Assembly: GCF_012396015.1 (NCBI RefSeq)
Contig: NZ_JAAXOQ010000019.1
Span: 1-64,000 of the forward strand
Direction of reading: 5' to 3'
Length of the DNA stretch: 64,000 nucleotides
Source of the DNA: Tsukamurella spumae
GTDB taxonomy: Bacteria > Actinomycetota > Actinomycetes > Mycobacteriales > Mycobacteriaceae
Shown here: piece after piece, positions 9,042-17,439 of the stretch
How the letters are laid out: each line of letters starts with the position of its first letter
Numbering within the stretch: the stretch's first letter is position 1
Translations under genes and position numbers: made by a program
Notes under the pieces: model-generated
What the model was told of the DNA's origin: nothing
The model's input: only the letters and a program-made list of their open reading frames with translations
Databases searched by the model: none

Positions 9042-9057
9042 TGGTATTTTAATACCA
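9042..9057 (+). promoter_or_regulatory. Palindromic operator overlapping an extended -10 and the map start codon
   Basis: TGGTATTTTAATACCA is a perfect inverted repeat (7-bp arms, TT centre), markedly AT-rich in this GC-rich genome. It contains TGG-TATTTT, an extended -10 element, and its last base is the A of the map ATG at 9057. A start site 7 bp after the -10 would fall on that A, giving a leaderless mRNA whose promoter is covered by whatever binds the palindrome, most simply the XRE protein encoded just upstream. Confidence 0.6.
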
Positions 9058-9824
9058 TGATGGAGCTCAAGACCCCCGCCGAGATCGCGAAGATGCGCAC
9101 CACCGGCATCTTCATCGCCGAGTTGCTCGATGAGCTGACCGGCATGGCCGAGGTCGGCATGAACCTCATGGAGCTCGAGTACCGCGCACGCACGATGATC
9201 GAGGAGCGCGGCGCCGTGTCCTGCTACTGGGACTACGCCCCCTCCTTCGGCAGCGGACCCTTCCGCAATGTCACGTGCCTGTCCGTGAACGACGCCTGCC
9301 TGCACGGACTCCCCCACGAGCACGTCTTCGCCGACGGCGACCTGCTCACGGTCGACATCGCGGTGACCATCGACGGCTGGACCGCCGACGCCGCCCGCAG
9401 CGTCAGCGTGGGCACGGCTCGCCCGGAGGACACGAGGCTCATCGAGTGCACGCGCGAGGCGCTCGACGCCGCGATCGAGGAGATGCGGCCTGGCAACAAG
9501 CTGGGCACCGTCTCGGCGGCGATCGGCGCGATCGCGAAGAAGTACGGCTACCCGGTGAACACCCAGTTCGGCGGCCACGGGATCGGCCGGACCATGCACG
9601 AGGACCCGCACGTGCCCAACACCGGGAAGGCCCGCAAGGGCATGCTGCTCCGGACCGGCACGACACTCGCGCTGGAGCCCTGGTTCTGCGCCACCACCGA
9701 CGAGATCACCGTCGACCCCGACGGCTGGACCCTGCGCTCCGCCGACGGCTCCCGCGCCGCCCACAGCGAGCACACCGTGGCCGTGACCGAGGACGGTCCG
9801 CTGGTCCTCACCGCGCCGGCGTAG
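9057..9824 (+). CDS. map: Type I methionine aminopeptidase
   Basis: 255 aa M24A enzyme removing initiator Met from nascent proteins. The metal ligands are in place: DIAVTIDGWTADAARS (two Asp), GHGIGRTMHEDPHVPN (His), LALEPWF (Glu) and SEHTVAVTEDG (Glu). There is no N-terminal zinc-finger extension. The Shine-Dalgarno position is occupied by the palindrome, so translation is probably leaderless from ATG 9057 or 9060. Pairing with a one-domain XRE regulator is unusual for a housekeeping map and suggests an accessory paralog. Confidence 0.92.
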   Translation: MMELKTPAEIAKMRTTGIFIAELLDELTGMAEVGMNLMELEYRARTMIEERGAVSCYWDYAPSFGSGPFRNVTCLSVNDACLHGLPHEHVFADGDLLTVDIAVTIDGWTADAARSVSVGTARPEDTRLIECTREALDAAIEEMRPGNKLGTVSAAIGAIAKKYGYPVNTQFGGHGIGRTMHEDPHVPNTGKARKGMLLRTGTTLALEPWFCATTDEITVDPDGWTLRSADGSRAAHSEHTVAVTEDGPLVLTAPA

Positions 9825-9859
9825 CCGGACACTCACGCGGCGCCCGCCCTGGATCCACG

Positions 9860-9884
9860 GCCCCGGCAACGTGGTTCGCGGGGC
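9860..9884. terminator. Weak hairpin between convergent map and TetR genes
   Basis: GCCCCG (9860-9865) and CGGGGC (9879-9884) form a 6-bp GC stem with a 13-base loop in the 68-bp space between two converging genes. Short and without a U-tract, so only tentative. Confidence 0.25.
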
Positions 9885-9892
9885 GGTAGCGC

Positions 9893-10447
9893 TCAGCGCT
9901 GCGCGCCGATGAGCACCCGGGCGGCCTGGCGCGCACCGTCGACCACGCCGTCCGGTCCGAGGATGGCGGCGGTGGTGAGGGCGCCCTCCGTGAGGAGGCC
10001 GATCTGGATCGCGACGCGCTCCGGCAGGCCCGCGTCGGCGACCAGCGCCGTCAGCTCGTCCTGGTAGCAGGACTTGTTGTGCTGCGCCGCCTCGGCGACG
10101 GTGGCCGACGTGGCGCCGAGTTCGCCGTAGCTGTTGATGAACGAGCAGCCGCGGAAGTCGTTCTCGGCGAACATCTCATCGAGCCAGTCGAAGACCGCGA
10201 GGACCCGCCCCTCCGGCCCGTCCGCCCGGTCGACGTACTTGTGCAGCCCCTCGGTCCAGCGGCGGTCGCGGATGGCGAGCACCTCGGCGACGAGTACATC
10301 CTTCGAGGGGAAGAGCTTGTAGATCGCCTTGAGCGAGACGCCGGCGGCGGTACGGATCTCGTCCATGCCGACGGCCTGGATCCCCTTGCCGTAGAAGAGC
10401 TTCTCCGCCGCCTCCAGCACGGCGGCGCGCTGTTGATCCGTATCCAT
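9893..10447 (-). CDS. TetR/AcrR-family repressor
   Basis: 184 aa. N-terminal helix-turn-helix: VLEAAEKLFYGKGIQAVGMDEIRTAAGVSLKAIYKLFPSKDVLV. The C-terminal half is the variable ligand domain. Divergent from the alpha/beta hydrolase gene at 10544, with two near-identical palindromes between them, the standard layout of a TetR repressor and its target. The ligand is probably a substrate or product of that hydrolase (inference). Confidence 0.92.
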   Translation of the reverse strand: MDTDQQRAAVLEAAEKLFYGKGIQAVGMDEIRTAAGVSLKAIYKLFPSKDVLVAEVLAIRDRRWTEGLHKYVDRADGPEGRVLAVFDWLDEMFAENDFRGCSFINSYGELGATSATVAEAAQHNKSCYQDELTALVADAGLPERVAIQIGLLTEGALTTAAILGPDGVVDGARQAARVLIGAQR

Positions 10448-10460
10448 TCCGCATGACCCC

Positions 10461-10490
10461 TTGACGAGAGAACGATCGTTCCCCTACTGT
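10461..10490 (+). promoter_or_regulatory. Promoter of the hydrolase gene with operator 1 in its spacer
   Basis: TTGACG (10461-10466) and TACTGT (10485-10490) are separated by 18 bp. The palindrome GAACGATCGTTC (10470-10481) sits exactly between them, so repressor binding would block RNA polymerase. Confidence 0.6.
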
Positions 10491-10501
10491 AGCAGCCAGC
10501 G

Positions 10502-10519
10502 GGAGAACGATCGTTCTCC
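10502..10519. promoter_or_regulatory. TetR operator 2
   Basis: GGAGAACGATCGTTCTCC is an 18-bp perfect palindrome. Its 12-bp core GAACGATCGTTC is repeated exactly at 10470-10481. The two centres are 35 bp apart in the 96-bp space between the TetR and hydrolase genes. Confidence 0.75.
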
Positions 10520-10543
10520 GCCGGAGCCGACAAGGAGCAGATC

Positions 10544-11494
10544 ATGACCAGGACCATCCTCGAGCCCGCCGCCCGGGCCTTCGCCGACGCCACCGCCAAC
10601 CCGCCCTACCTGTTCGACCTCGGCCCCGTCGAGGGCCGCAGGACCGTCGACGAGGTGCAGTCCGGCGAGGGCGTCGCGCTCCCCGAGGTCGACGAGGAGT
10701 GGGTCACGGTGCCCGGCGGGCCCACCGGCGAGGTCCGCACCCGCATCGTCCGACCGAAGGGTGCCACCGGTGTCCTGCCGGTCATCCTCTACGTCCACGG
10801 CGCGGGCTGGGTGTTCGGCAACGCCCACACGCACGACCGCCTGGTCCGCGAGTTCGCCGTCGGCACCGGCGCGGCCGTCGTCTTCCCCGAGTACGACCTC
10901 TCCCCCGAGGCGCGCTACCCGATCGCGATCGAGCAGAACTACGCCGTCGCGCAGTGGGTCGTGAACTCCGGCGCCGAGAAGAACCTCGACGGCACCCGCA
11001 TCGCCGTCTCCGGCGACTCCGTCGGCGGCGACATGGCGGCCGTGCTCGCCCTGCAGGCCAAGGCCCGCGGCGACGTGCGGCTGGCCGCCCAGGTCCTGCT
11101 GTACCCGGTGGTCGACGCGGACTTCGAGACCGGCTCGTACCACGAGTTCGCCGAGGGCTACTTCCTGCGCCGCGACGCCATGCAGTGGTTCTGGGACCAG
11201 TACACGACCGACGAGGCGCAGCGCGCCGAGATCTTCGCCTCGCCGCTGAGCGCCACCGTCGAGCAGCTGCGGGACCTGCCGCCGGCCACCGTCATCACCG
11301 CGGAGGCCGACGTCCTGCGCGACGCCGGCGAGGCCTACGCCGCGAAGCTCCGCGAGGCCGGCAACCAGGTGACCGCCGTGCGCGTGGGCGGCGTCATCCA
11401 CGACTTCATGATGCTCAACGCGCTGCGCGAGACCCACGGCGCGCAGGCCGCCTTCGACCTCGCGATCGCCGCGTTCCGCCGCGCGCTCGCCTGA
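10544..11494 (+). CDS. Alpha/beta hydrolase, hormone-sensitive-lipase-like esterase
   Basis: 316 aa esterase. HSL-family features: YVHGAGWVFGN (oxyanion loop, here HGAG rather than HGGG), nucleophile elbow SGDSVGGDMAA, catalytic Asp in AEADVLRDAGEAY and catalytic His in GGVIHDFM. No signal peptide, so cytoplasmic. AAGGAG precedes the ATG at good spacing. It is under the divergent TetR repressor through twin operators, indicating induction by a specific xenobiotic or ester. Confidence 0.9.
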   Translation: MTRTILEPAARAFADATANPPYLFDLGPVEGRRTVDEVQSGEGVALPEVDEEWVTVPGGPTGEVRTRIVRPKGATGVLPVILYVHGAGWVFGNAHTHDRLVREFAVGTGAAVVFPEYDLSPEARYPIAIEQNYAVAQWVVNSGAEKNLDGTRIAVSGDSVGGDMAAVLALQAKARGDVRLAAQVLLYPVVDADFETGSYHEFAEGYFLRRDAMQWFWDQYTTDEAQRAEIFASPLSATVEQLRDLPPATVITAEADVLRDAGEAYAAKLREAGNQVTAVRVGGVIHDFMMLNALRETHGAQAAFDLAIAAFRRALA

Positions 11495-11531
11495 GCTGAG
11501 CCCCGCCTGAGCCGAGCCCCCGCACACACCA

Positions 11532-11563
11532 CGACGGCCCCGGGCATCCGCCCGGGACCGTCG
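11532..11563. terminator. Bidirectional hairpin terminator
   Basis: 14-bp arms (CGACGGCCCCGGGC at 11532-11545 and GCCCGGGACCGTCG at 11550-11563) with one mismatch and a 4-base loop, between the hydrolase and the convergent alcohol dehydrogenase gene. Confidence 0.6.
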
Positions 11564-11574
11564 CGCGCGGTCGA

Positions 11575-12684
11575 TCAGTCGTGGATGATCACGCCGCGGA
11601 TGTTCTTGCCCTCGCGCAGATCCGCGTAGCCCTGGTTCACGTCCTCCAGGGAGTAACGGGTGGTGATCAGCTCGTCGAGCTTGAGCTCCCCCGCGTCGTA
11701 GAGACGCAGCAGCCGGACGATGTCGTACTGCGGGTTCATCGATCCGAACAGCGTGCCCATGATCGTCTTCTGGTTCAGCGTGAGATCGGTGCCGGAGACG
11801 TGGACGGTGAGCTTCTCGGGGTCGGCGAGGCCCGTGATGACGACCTTGCCGCCCTTGCCGATCGCCGCCGTCGCGTCCTGGACCACCTTCTCGTCGACGG
11901 TGCCCACCAGGATCAGCGCGGCGTCGGCGCCCTGGCCCCAGGTCAGCTCGGTCACCTTCGCCTGCGCCTCCTCCGCGGTGGCGAAGGCGTGCGTCGCACC
12001 GAACTTCAGCGCCGTGTCGCGCTTGAGGGCGACGGGGTCGACCACCACGACGTACTTGCAACCCGCCGACACCGCGCCCTGCACGGCGTTGATGCCGAGG
12101 CCGCCGATCCCGTAGATCACTGCGGTGTCGCCGGGGCGCAGGCCGCCGGCCGAGACCGCGGTCCCCCAGCCCGACGGGACGCCGCAGCCCACCAGCACGG
12201 CCGTCTCCAGCGGGAGCCAGTCGTCGATCTTCACCACCGAGTGCTGGCTGACGGTGGCGCGCTCGGCGAAGGTGCCGAGCATGCACATGGCACCGAAATC
12301 CTTTCCACCGCCGTGGAACCGGAAGGTCCCGTCGGGCATCGAGCCCTCGAGGATGGTGGCGCCGAGGTCGCACAGGTTCTGGCGGCCCGTCGAGCAGTAG
12401 CGACAGGTGCCGCAGTTCGGGATGAAGCTGCAGACCACGTGGTCGCCGGGCTTGACCTTCGTGACGCCGGGGCCGACCTCCTCGATGATTCCGGAGCCCT
12501 CGTGGCCGCCCACGATCGGATAGCGCGGCGGGAGGTCACCGTCGGTCAGATGCAGATCCGAGTGGCACAGGCCGGCGGCGGTGTACTTGATGAGCACCTC
12601 GCCGGGGCCGGGGCCGTCGAGATCGAGTTCCATGATCTCGAAGGGCTTTCCGGCCTCGAGCAGCACTGCGGCTTTGGTCTTCAT
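11575..12684 (-). CDS. Zinc-dependent alcohol dehydrogenase, NDMA-dependent type
   Basis: 369 aa medium-chain dehydrogenase. Catalytic zinc residues: Cys in AGLCHSD, His in GGHEGSG and Cys in LVGCGVPSG. The structural zinc lobe CGTCRYCSTGRQNLC has four Cys. The Rossmann motif GIGGLG follows. Sequence style and length fit the actinobacterial NDMA-dependent alcohol dehydrogenases, which often keep NAD(H) tightly bound. It lies 18 bp after the aldehyde dehydrogenase gene on the same strand, so the pair oxidizes an alcohol to an acid. Confidence 0.9.
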   Translation of the reverse strand: MKTKAAVLLEAGKPFEIMELDLDGPGPGEVLIKYTAAGLCHSDLHLTDGDLPPRYPIVGGHEGSGIIEEVGPGVTKVKPGDHVVCSFIPNCGTCRYCSTGRQNLCDLGATILEGSMPDGTFRFHGGGKDFGAMCMLGTFAERATVSQHSVVKIDDWLPLETAVLVGCGVPSGWGTAVSAGGLRPGDTAVIYGIGGLGINAVQGAVSAGCKYVVVVDPVALKRDTALKFGATHAFATAEEAQAKVTELTWGQGADAALILVGTVDEKVVQDATAAIGKGGKVVITGLADPEKLTVHVSGTDLTLNQKTIMGTLFGSMNPQYDIVRLLRLYDAGELKLDELITTRYSLEDVNQGYADLREGKNIRGVIIHD

Positions 12685-12702
12685 GATGGGTTCCTCTCCG
12701 CG

Positions 12703-14199
12703 TCAGAGCGCGATGTTGACGGACTTGGTCTGGGTGTAGAGGTCGATCGCGGAGTCGCCGAGCTCGCGACCCCAGCCGGACTGCTTGAAACCGCCGAAGG
12801 GCAGCGCCGTGTCGAAGCCGTTGTACTGGTTGACCCACACCGATCCGGCCTCGACGGCCGCGGCGGTGCGGTGCGCCTTGGAGACGTCCTTGGTCCAGAT
12901 CCCCGCGGCGAGGCCGTAGATCGAGTCGTTGGCGGCGCGCACCACGTCGTCCTCGTCGTCGAAGGGCAGGGCCGCGACGACCGGGCCGAAGATCTCCTCC
13001 TCGACTATGGAGAAGCCGGGCTCGACGTCCACGAAGACGGTGGGCTCGATGAAGTAGCCCTGATCGCCCCAGCGCTTGCCGCCCGTCAGCGCCCGCGCAC
13101 CGTCGGCCAGTCCCTGCTGGATGTACCCGTTGACGCGGTCGAACTGCTCCTGCGAGACCAGCGGGCCGAGCTCGGTGGTCGGGTCGAGACCGGGACCGAT
13201 CTTGGCGGCGGCCGCGGCATCGGCGACGGCCTGGGTGAACTCGTCGAAGATGGACCGCTGCACGAACATCCGGGTGCCGGCGACGCAGCACTGGCCGTGG
13301 TTGAAGGTCCACGCGGCGACCGAGCCGGCGACGGCGGCCTCGATGTCGGCATCCGCGAACACGATGTTGGGGCTCTTCCCGCCCAGCTCCAGCGAGACCT
13401 TCTTGAGGTTGCCGGTGGCGGCGGAGACGATCTTCTTGCCCACCTCGGTGGAGCCGGTGAAGGCCACCTTGTCGACGTCGGGATGGCCCGACAGCGCGGC
13501 GCCGGCGTCGCCGAAGCCGGGGACGATGTTCACCACGCCCGGCGGGAAACCCGCCTCCTCGAAGACCTCGCCGAGCATCAGCGCCGTGAGCGGGGTCTGC
13601 TCGGCGGGCTTGAGCACCACCGTGTTCCCGGCGGCGAGCGCGGGCGCCAGCTTCCACGTGGCCATGAGGATCGGGAAGTTCCACGGCACGATCTGGCCGC
13701 ACACGCCGAGCGACTCGCGGCGGGTGTACGCGTGGAACTCGGCGCCGGGGGCGAAGGGCATCGACGGGGTGACCGCGGCGCCGCGGATCTTCGTGACGAG
13801 GCCGGCGTTGTAGCGCCAGACATCGGCGGACCAGCCCACGTCGACGCCGGTGGCGATGGCGACCGACTTGCCGTTGTCGAGGGCCTCGAGCTGCCCGAAG
13901 ATCTCGGCCCGCTCGGAGAGGATGTCGCCGACCCTCCAGATCAGGCGCTCGCGCTCGTTGGGCTTCATCCGCGACCACGGGCCCTCGTAGGCGGCGCGGG
14001 CGGCGGCGACGGCCCGGTCGATGTCGGGGGCCTCGCCGTGCGCGACCCGGGTGATCACCTGGCCGGTGGCCGGGTCGTGGGTGTCGAAGGTGCGGCCGGA
14101 CACCGCGTCGACCCACTGTCCGCCGATCAGCATCCTCCGATCCCGGGAGACGAAGTCGGCGACGGCGGGAAGCAGATCTGGCACAGCGATGGTGGTCAT
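12703..14199 (-). CDS. NAD-dependent aldehyde dehydrogenase
   Basis: 498 aa from the ATG at 14199, chosen because AAGGAGA lies 6 bp upstream (the frame is open 39 bp further). ALDH signatures: FTGSTEVGKKI (cofactor), LELGGKSPNIVFADAD (Glu base) and NHGQCCVAGTR (Cys nucleophile). First gene of an operon with the alcohol dehydrogenase; the regulator upstream on the same strand is AcoR-like, a class that commonly governs short-chain alcohol, acetoin or propane metabolism in actinobacteria. Confidence 0.93.
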   Translation of the reverse strand: MTTIAVPDLLPAVADFVSRDRRMLIGGQWVDAVSGRTFDTHDPATGQVITRVAHGEAPDIDRAVAAARAAYEGPWSRMKPNERERLIWRVGDILSERAEIFGQLEALDNGKSVAIATGVDVGWSADVWRYNAGLVTKIRGAAVTPSMPFAPGAEFHAYTRRESLGVCGQIVPWNFPILMATWKLAPALAAGNTVVLKPAEQTPLTALMLGEVFEEAGFPPGVVNIVPGFGDAGAALSGHPDVDKVAFTGSTEVGKKIVSAATGNLKKVSLELGGKSPNIVFADADIEAAVAGSVAAWTFNHGQCCVAGTRMFVQRSIFDEFTQAVADAAAAAKIGPGLDPTTELGPLVSQEQFDRVNGYIQQGLADGARALTGGKRWGDQGYFIEPTVFVDVEPGFSIVEEEIFGPVVAALPFDDEDDVVRAANDSIYGLAAGIWTKDVSKAHRTAAAVEAGSVWVNQYNGFDTALPFGGFKQSGWGRELGDSAIDLYTQTKSVNIAL

Positions 14200-14280
14200 C
14201 GGATTCTCCTTGCGAACCGCGGGTGTGATGCACGCCACGTGGCGTCACCTACAGTTCTCGCACGGAGCGAGCGGCCGGCC

Positions 14281-14299
14281 GTGTTCGGAAACTGGACAC
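14281..14299. promoter_or_regulatory. Imperfect inverted repeat upstream of the aldehyde dehydrogenase operon
   Basis: GTGTTCGGAAACTGGACAC has arms GTGTTC/GGACAC (5 of 6 pairs) about 80 bp upstream of the ALDH start, in the 166-bp space below the regulator. It is in the position expected for an activator site of the AcoR-like protein. Tentative. Confidence 0.3.
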
Positions 14300-14365
14300 T
14301 CCGGGTGAACGATCACCGGACAGCGTGCAGCCGCGGACCCCCGTCCACCGGCCCGGACGGTCCGA

Positions 14366-15975
14366 TCAGCCCGAAATCCCGAGCGCCCGGATGCGGGCGT
14401 ACAGCGTGGTGCGGCTGATCCCCAGCTCCGTCGCGGCGCGGCTCTTGTTGCCGGCGGCGGACGCGAGCGCGGCGAGGATCGCCTGCCGCTCCGCCTGCTC
14501 CATCCCCCGCAACCGGGCCGCGCGGGTCGAGCCGCGGTATTCGGCCGGCAGGTCCGCCGCGGTGAGGATGCGCCCAGCCCGCGCGAGGACGACGCCCGCG
14601 GCCTCGGTGAGCACCATAGACAACTCCGTGAGGTTGCCCGGCCACTCCTGCGAGAGCAGGGCGTCCGCGGCGTCGGCGCCGAGTTCGAGGCGCGGATCGA
14701 TCGCGGCCACGAGCCCCTGCCCGAGAGCGGCCATCTCCGTGGTCCGCTCCCGCAGGGGCGGCATCACGATCCGCCGCCGGCAGCACGCGACCAGTGCGGC
14801 GACGGCGGGCGAGAGCGTCTCCGCCGGTCCTGTCACGACCACGATCGAGACCGCCGGGCCCGGCCCCGGGTTCGCGACGGCCGCGTGCAGGAGCCGGGCC
14901 GATCGCTCGTCGAGCAGGTCCGCGCCGTCGACGACGAGGCCCCGGCACGCCTCCCGGCACGCGCGCAGCACCGCGGGCACGTCCGGCTCGCGACCGGCGA
15001 GGATCGTCCCGGCCACATCGAGGACGACGTGCGCGTCCTCGACGACGCAGGTCAGCGCGCGCGTGCTTCGGCCGGTACCGGGCTCCCCGCTGACGGCGAC
15101 GGTCGGCGCGGTCGCGACCCGCGGGGCGGCCACCGGTGCGCAGGGCCCGTCGGGGCGCGGGCGGAGCCGGAACACCGCGGCGTGCGGCGCACCGTCGGGC
15201 CTGGTGACCAGCACGTCCGCGACCACGCCCGAGACGAGGGTGAGCGTGGCCGTGCGCGGCGCGCCGTCGGCGAGCAGGAGGCGCAGGGTGCCGAAGTCGC
15301 CGGGGCGAGCAGCGCCGCGGCGGCGGCATTGGTGAGCTGCAGATCGTCGCCGATCGCGACGACGGCGACGTCCCGGCGCCGGGCCTGCCGCTGGTAGGCC
15401 GCGATGACCGCCTGGTGCGAGGCGTGCGAGCGGTCGAGCAACCGGTCTGAGATGTCGTCCACCAGGCCGCGGACCAGCGGGATCGACAGCGGGTTGATCC
15501 GGTCCGCGACCTCGGCCATGCAGATGACGCCGGCGAGGCGCCGCGTCGCGGGGTGGATGATCGGGCGCCCGAAGCAGCTCAGCGCGCGGAACTGCTCGAG
15601 ATAGTGCTCCGCGCCGTTGATCGTCACGTCGCCCCGGACCTCGAGCGGCGTGCCCAGCGCGGTGGTACCCATCTCCTCCTCGCCGAATCCCGCGCCCGCG
15701 ATGGCTCCGAGGCCCTCGAGGCGGCGCTCCAGGGTCAGGTCGGCCGACACTCGGGCCACGAGCCGGGAGCGGTGGTCCACCAGCAGGAGCGCGGTGTTCG
15801 ACCCGCTGAGCACGGTTGCCGCCCGGGCCAGCACGGGCCGGGCGGCGTCGAGAAGGGTGTCTGCGGCCTCGACGGCGCCGATCTCGGGGTCGGGGTGCGC
15901 GTCGGGGCGCAGGCCCGCGCGGTCCGAACGCAGCCACGAGGCCGCGATCACCGGCCGGTGCAGGGAGGTCTCCAC
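14366..15975 (-). pseudogene. AcoR-like GAF/AAA/Fis-type regulator, frameshifted
   Basis: The regulator is split over two frames. The N-terminal part starts at GTG 15975 (VETSLHRPVIAASWLRSDRAG) and carries a GAF-like sensor; it runs through LTNAAAAALLAPA near 15300. The rest continues in another frame from GDFGTLRLLL to the C-terminal Fis-type helix-turn-helix NKSRAATELGISRTTLYARIRALG. One missing base in the C/G run at 15299-15306 explains the break. The AAA part keeps Walker A (GEPGTGRS) and a Walker-B-like VVDGADLLD but has no GAFTGA loop, as in actinobacterial relatives that cannot contact sigma-54. If intact, about 536 aa. A sequencing error is as likely as a true pseudogene. Confidence 0.75.
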
Positions 15976-16010
15976 CGCCTCAGTGTGACATGAATCACGA
16001 GATATGACAC

Positions 16011-17183
16011 TCAGTGTCGGAACACGGGTCGCAGCCGGTGCAGGGCCTCCTCGATCTCCGCGGTCGCGCCGGCGAAACTGAGCCGGATCGTCCGCCGACC
16101 GCGCACGGTGTCGAAGTCCAGCCCCGGCGTGATCGCGACGCCGGTCTCGTCGAGCACCCGCGCGCACCAGGCCAGCGAGTCGTCGGTGAGGTGGCCGATG
16201 TCGGCGTAGGCGTAGAACGCGCCGTCCGGGGGCGCGACCTCGGTGACGCCCAGCTCCCGCAGCCCGGCCAGCACGACCTCGCGGTTGCGCGCGTACCCGG
16301 CGACGTGCCCGTCGAGCTCCGCACGCGCCTCGTCGGAGAACGCCGCGACGGCGGCGTACTGGCTGATCGCGGGCGGGCAGATGGTCATGTTCGCGGTGAG
16401 CCGCTCGACGGGCCGCCGCAGGTACTCGGGCAGCAACATCCAGCCGAGCCGCCAGCCCGTCATCGCGAAGTACTTCGACACCGAGCCCATCACCACCTGC
16501 TCGCGCGAGGATTCCCACGCGCACGACGTGGGCCGGCCGTAACTCACGCCGTGGTAGATCTCGTCGGAGATGAGCAGCGTGCCGTGCGCCTCGCACCAGC
16601 GCGCCAGGGCCGCCAGCTCCGACGGTGCCAGGATCGTCCCGGTCGGGTTCGCCGGGCTCGCGACGATGAGGCCCTTGGGCGGCGCATCGAGCGCTTCCAG
16701 CATCGCGACGGTGGGCTGGTAGCGGGTGTCCGCGCCGCAGTCCAGCTCGACGACCTCGCAGTCCAGCGCCTTCAGCGTGTTCCGGTAGGCGGGATAGCCG
16801 GGCCTCGCCATGACGACGGTGTCGCCCGCGTCGAAGGCGGCGAGGAAGATCAGCGTGAACGCGCCCGACGATCCGGTGGTCACGGCCACCGCCGCCGGCG
16901 GGACGTCGAGGCCGTAGGCGCGGCCGTAGTGCGCGGCGATGGCCTCGCGCAGCGGCGCGATGCCCAGCGACTCGGTGTAGCCGAGCGGCCCCGCGTCCAG
17001 CGCCGCGTGCGCGGCGGCGAGCACCGCCTTCGGCGCCCCGGCACTGGGCTGGCCCGCGGCCAGCGAGATCACGTCGCCGTGCGTCTCCCGGCGCCGCGCC
17101 GCCGCGGCCAGCACGTCCATGACGTGGAACATCTCGACATCGGATCGGCGCGATTCCTGCATGCGTTCCATGGTGTCACCCAC
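16011..17183 (-). CDS. PLP-dependent class I/II aminotransferase
   Basis: 390 aa fold-type I aminotransferase. Features: SLAAGQPSAGAPKAV at the N-terminus, the nucleotide-like TTGSSGAFTLIFLAAF cofactor loop, ASPANPTGTIL, SDEIYHGVSYG, the Schiff-base Lys in MGSVSKYFAMTGWRLGWM, and the carboxylate-binding Arg in IRLSFAG. Substrate is not predictable. Starts at 17183 or a few codons later. It ends 36 bp above the AcoR-like regulator gene; a 13-bp palindrome (GACACTCAGTGTC, 16006-16018) overlaps its stop. Confidence 0.9.
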   Translation of the reverse strand: MGDTMERMQESRRSDVEMFHVMDVLAAAARRRETHGDVISLAAGQPSAGAPKAVLAAAHAALDAGPLGYTESLGIAPLREAIAAHYGRAYGLDVPPAAVAVTTGSSGAFTLIFLAAFDAGDTVVMARPGYPAYRNTLKALDCEVVELDCGADTRYQPTVAMLEALDAPPKGLIVASPANPTGTILAPSELAALARWCEAHGTLLISDEIYHGVSYGRPTSCAWESSREQVVMGSVSKYFAMTGWRLGWMLLPEYLRRPVERLTANMTICPPAISQYAAVAAFSDEARAELDGHVAGYARNREVVLAGLRELGVTEVAPPDGAFYAYADIGHLTDDSLAWCARVLDETGVAITPGLDFDTVRGRRTIRLSFAGATAEIEEALHRLRPVFRH

Positions 17184-17250
17184 CGCTCAGCCGAAACCGG
17201 GAACCGTCCGAAGCCGCGGATCGTCGAGCGGAATGGTGGAGGCGTGCGCG

Positions 17251-17439
17251 TTGGGCGTTCGAGCAGGTGCTCAGACGACCACGAGTGACGACAAGCGCCG
17301 CAGCTACTGGAGGACGGTAGCCCGCCGTCAGGCAGCGCATCTCGCCGAGGACACGAGTCGGGACCTTGGGATCCCCGTCGACCCCGCGGCACAGAAGATC
17401 CTCAACGAGGAGGCCCGGGAGATCGCCGAATCGGCCTGA
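17251..17439 (+). CDS. Small hypothetical protein
   Basis: 62 aa from a TTG at 17251, selected because GGAGG sits 8 bp upstream (17238-17242); an in-frame ATG at 17233 is the alternative. The sequence looks coding: it is charged and helical, with SYWRTVARRQAAHLAEDTSRDLGIPVDPAAQK and a tail EEAREIAESA. No family recognised. It sits between the divergent aminotransferase gene and the convergent methyltransferase gene, ending 1 bp from the latter. Confidence 0.45.
   Translation: MGVRAGAQTTTSDDKRRSYWRTVARRQAAHLAEDTSRDLGIPVDPAAQKILNEEAREIAESA

Noticed and set aside
14200-14365. Sigma-54 promoter for the AcoR-like regulator
   Set aside because: No GG-N10-GC element was seen, the regulator lacks GAFTGA, and actinobacteria generally lack sigma-54.
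11581-14418. 945-aa open frame on the plus strand
   Set aside because: It is the antisense shadow of the alcohol and aldehyde dehydrogenase genes; no domain is readable in it.
16006-16018. GACACTCAGTGTC palindrome as a regulator operator
   Set aside because: It overlaps the aminotransferase stop codon and is short; more likely coincidental or a weak terminator part.
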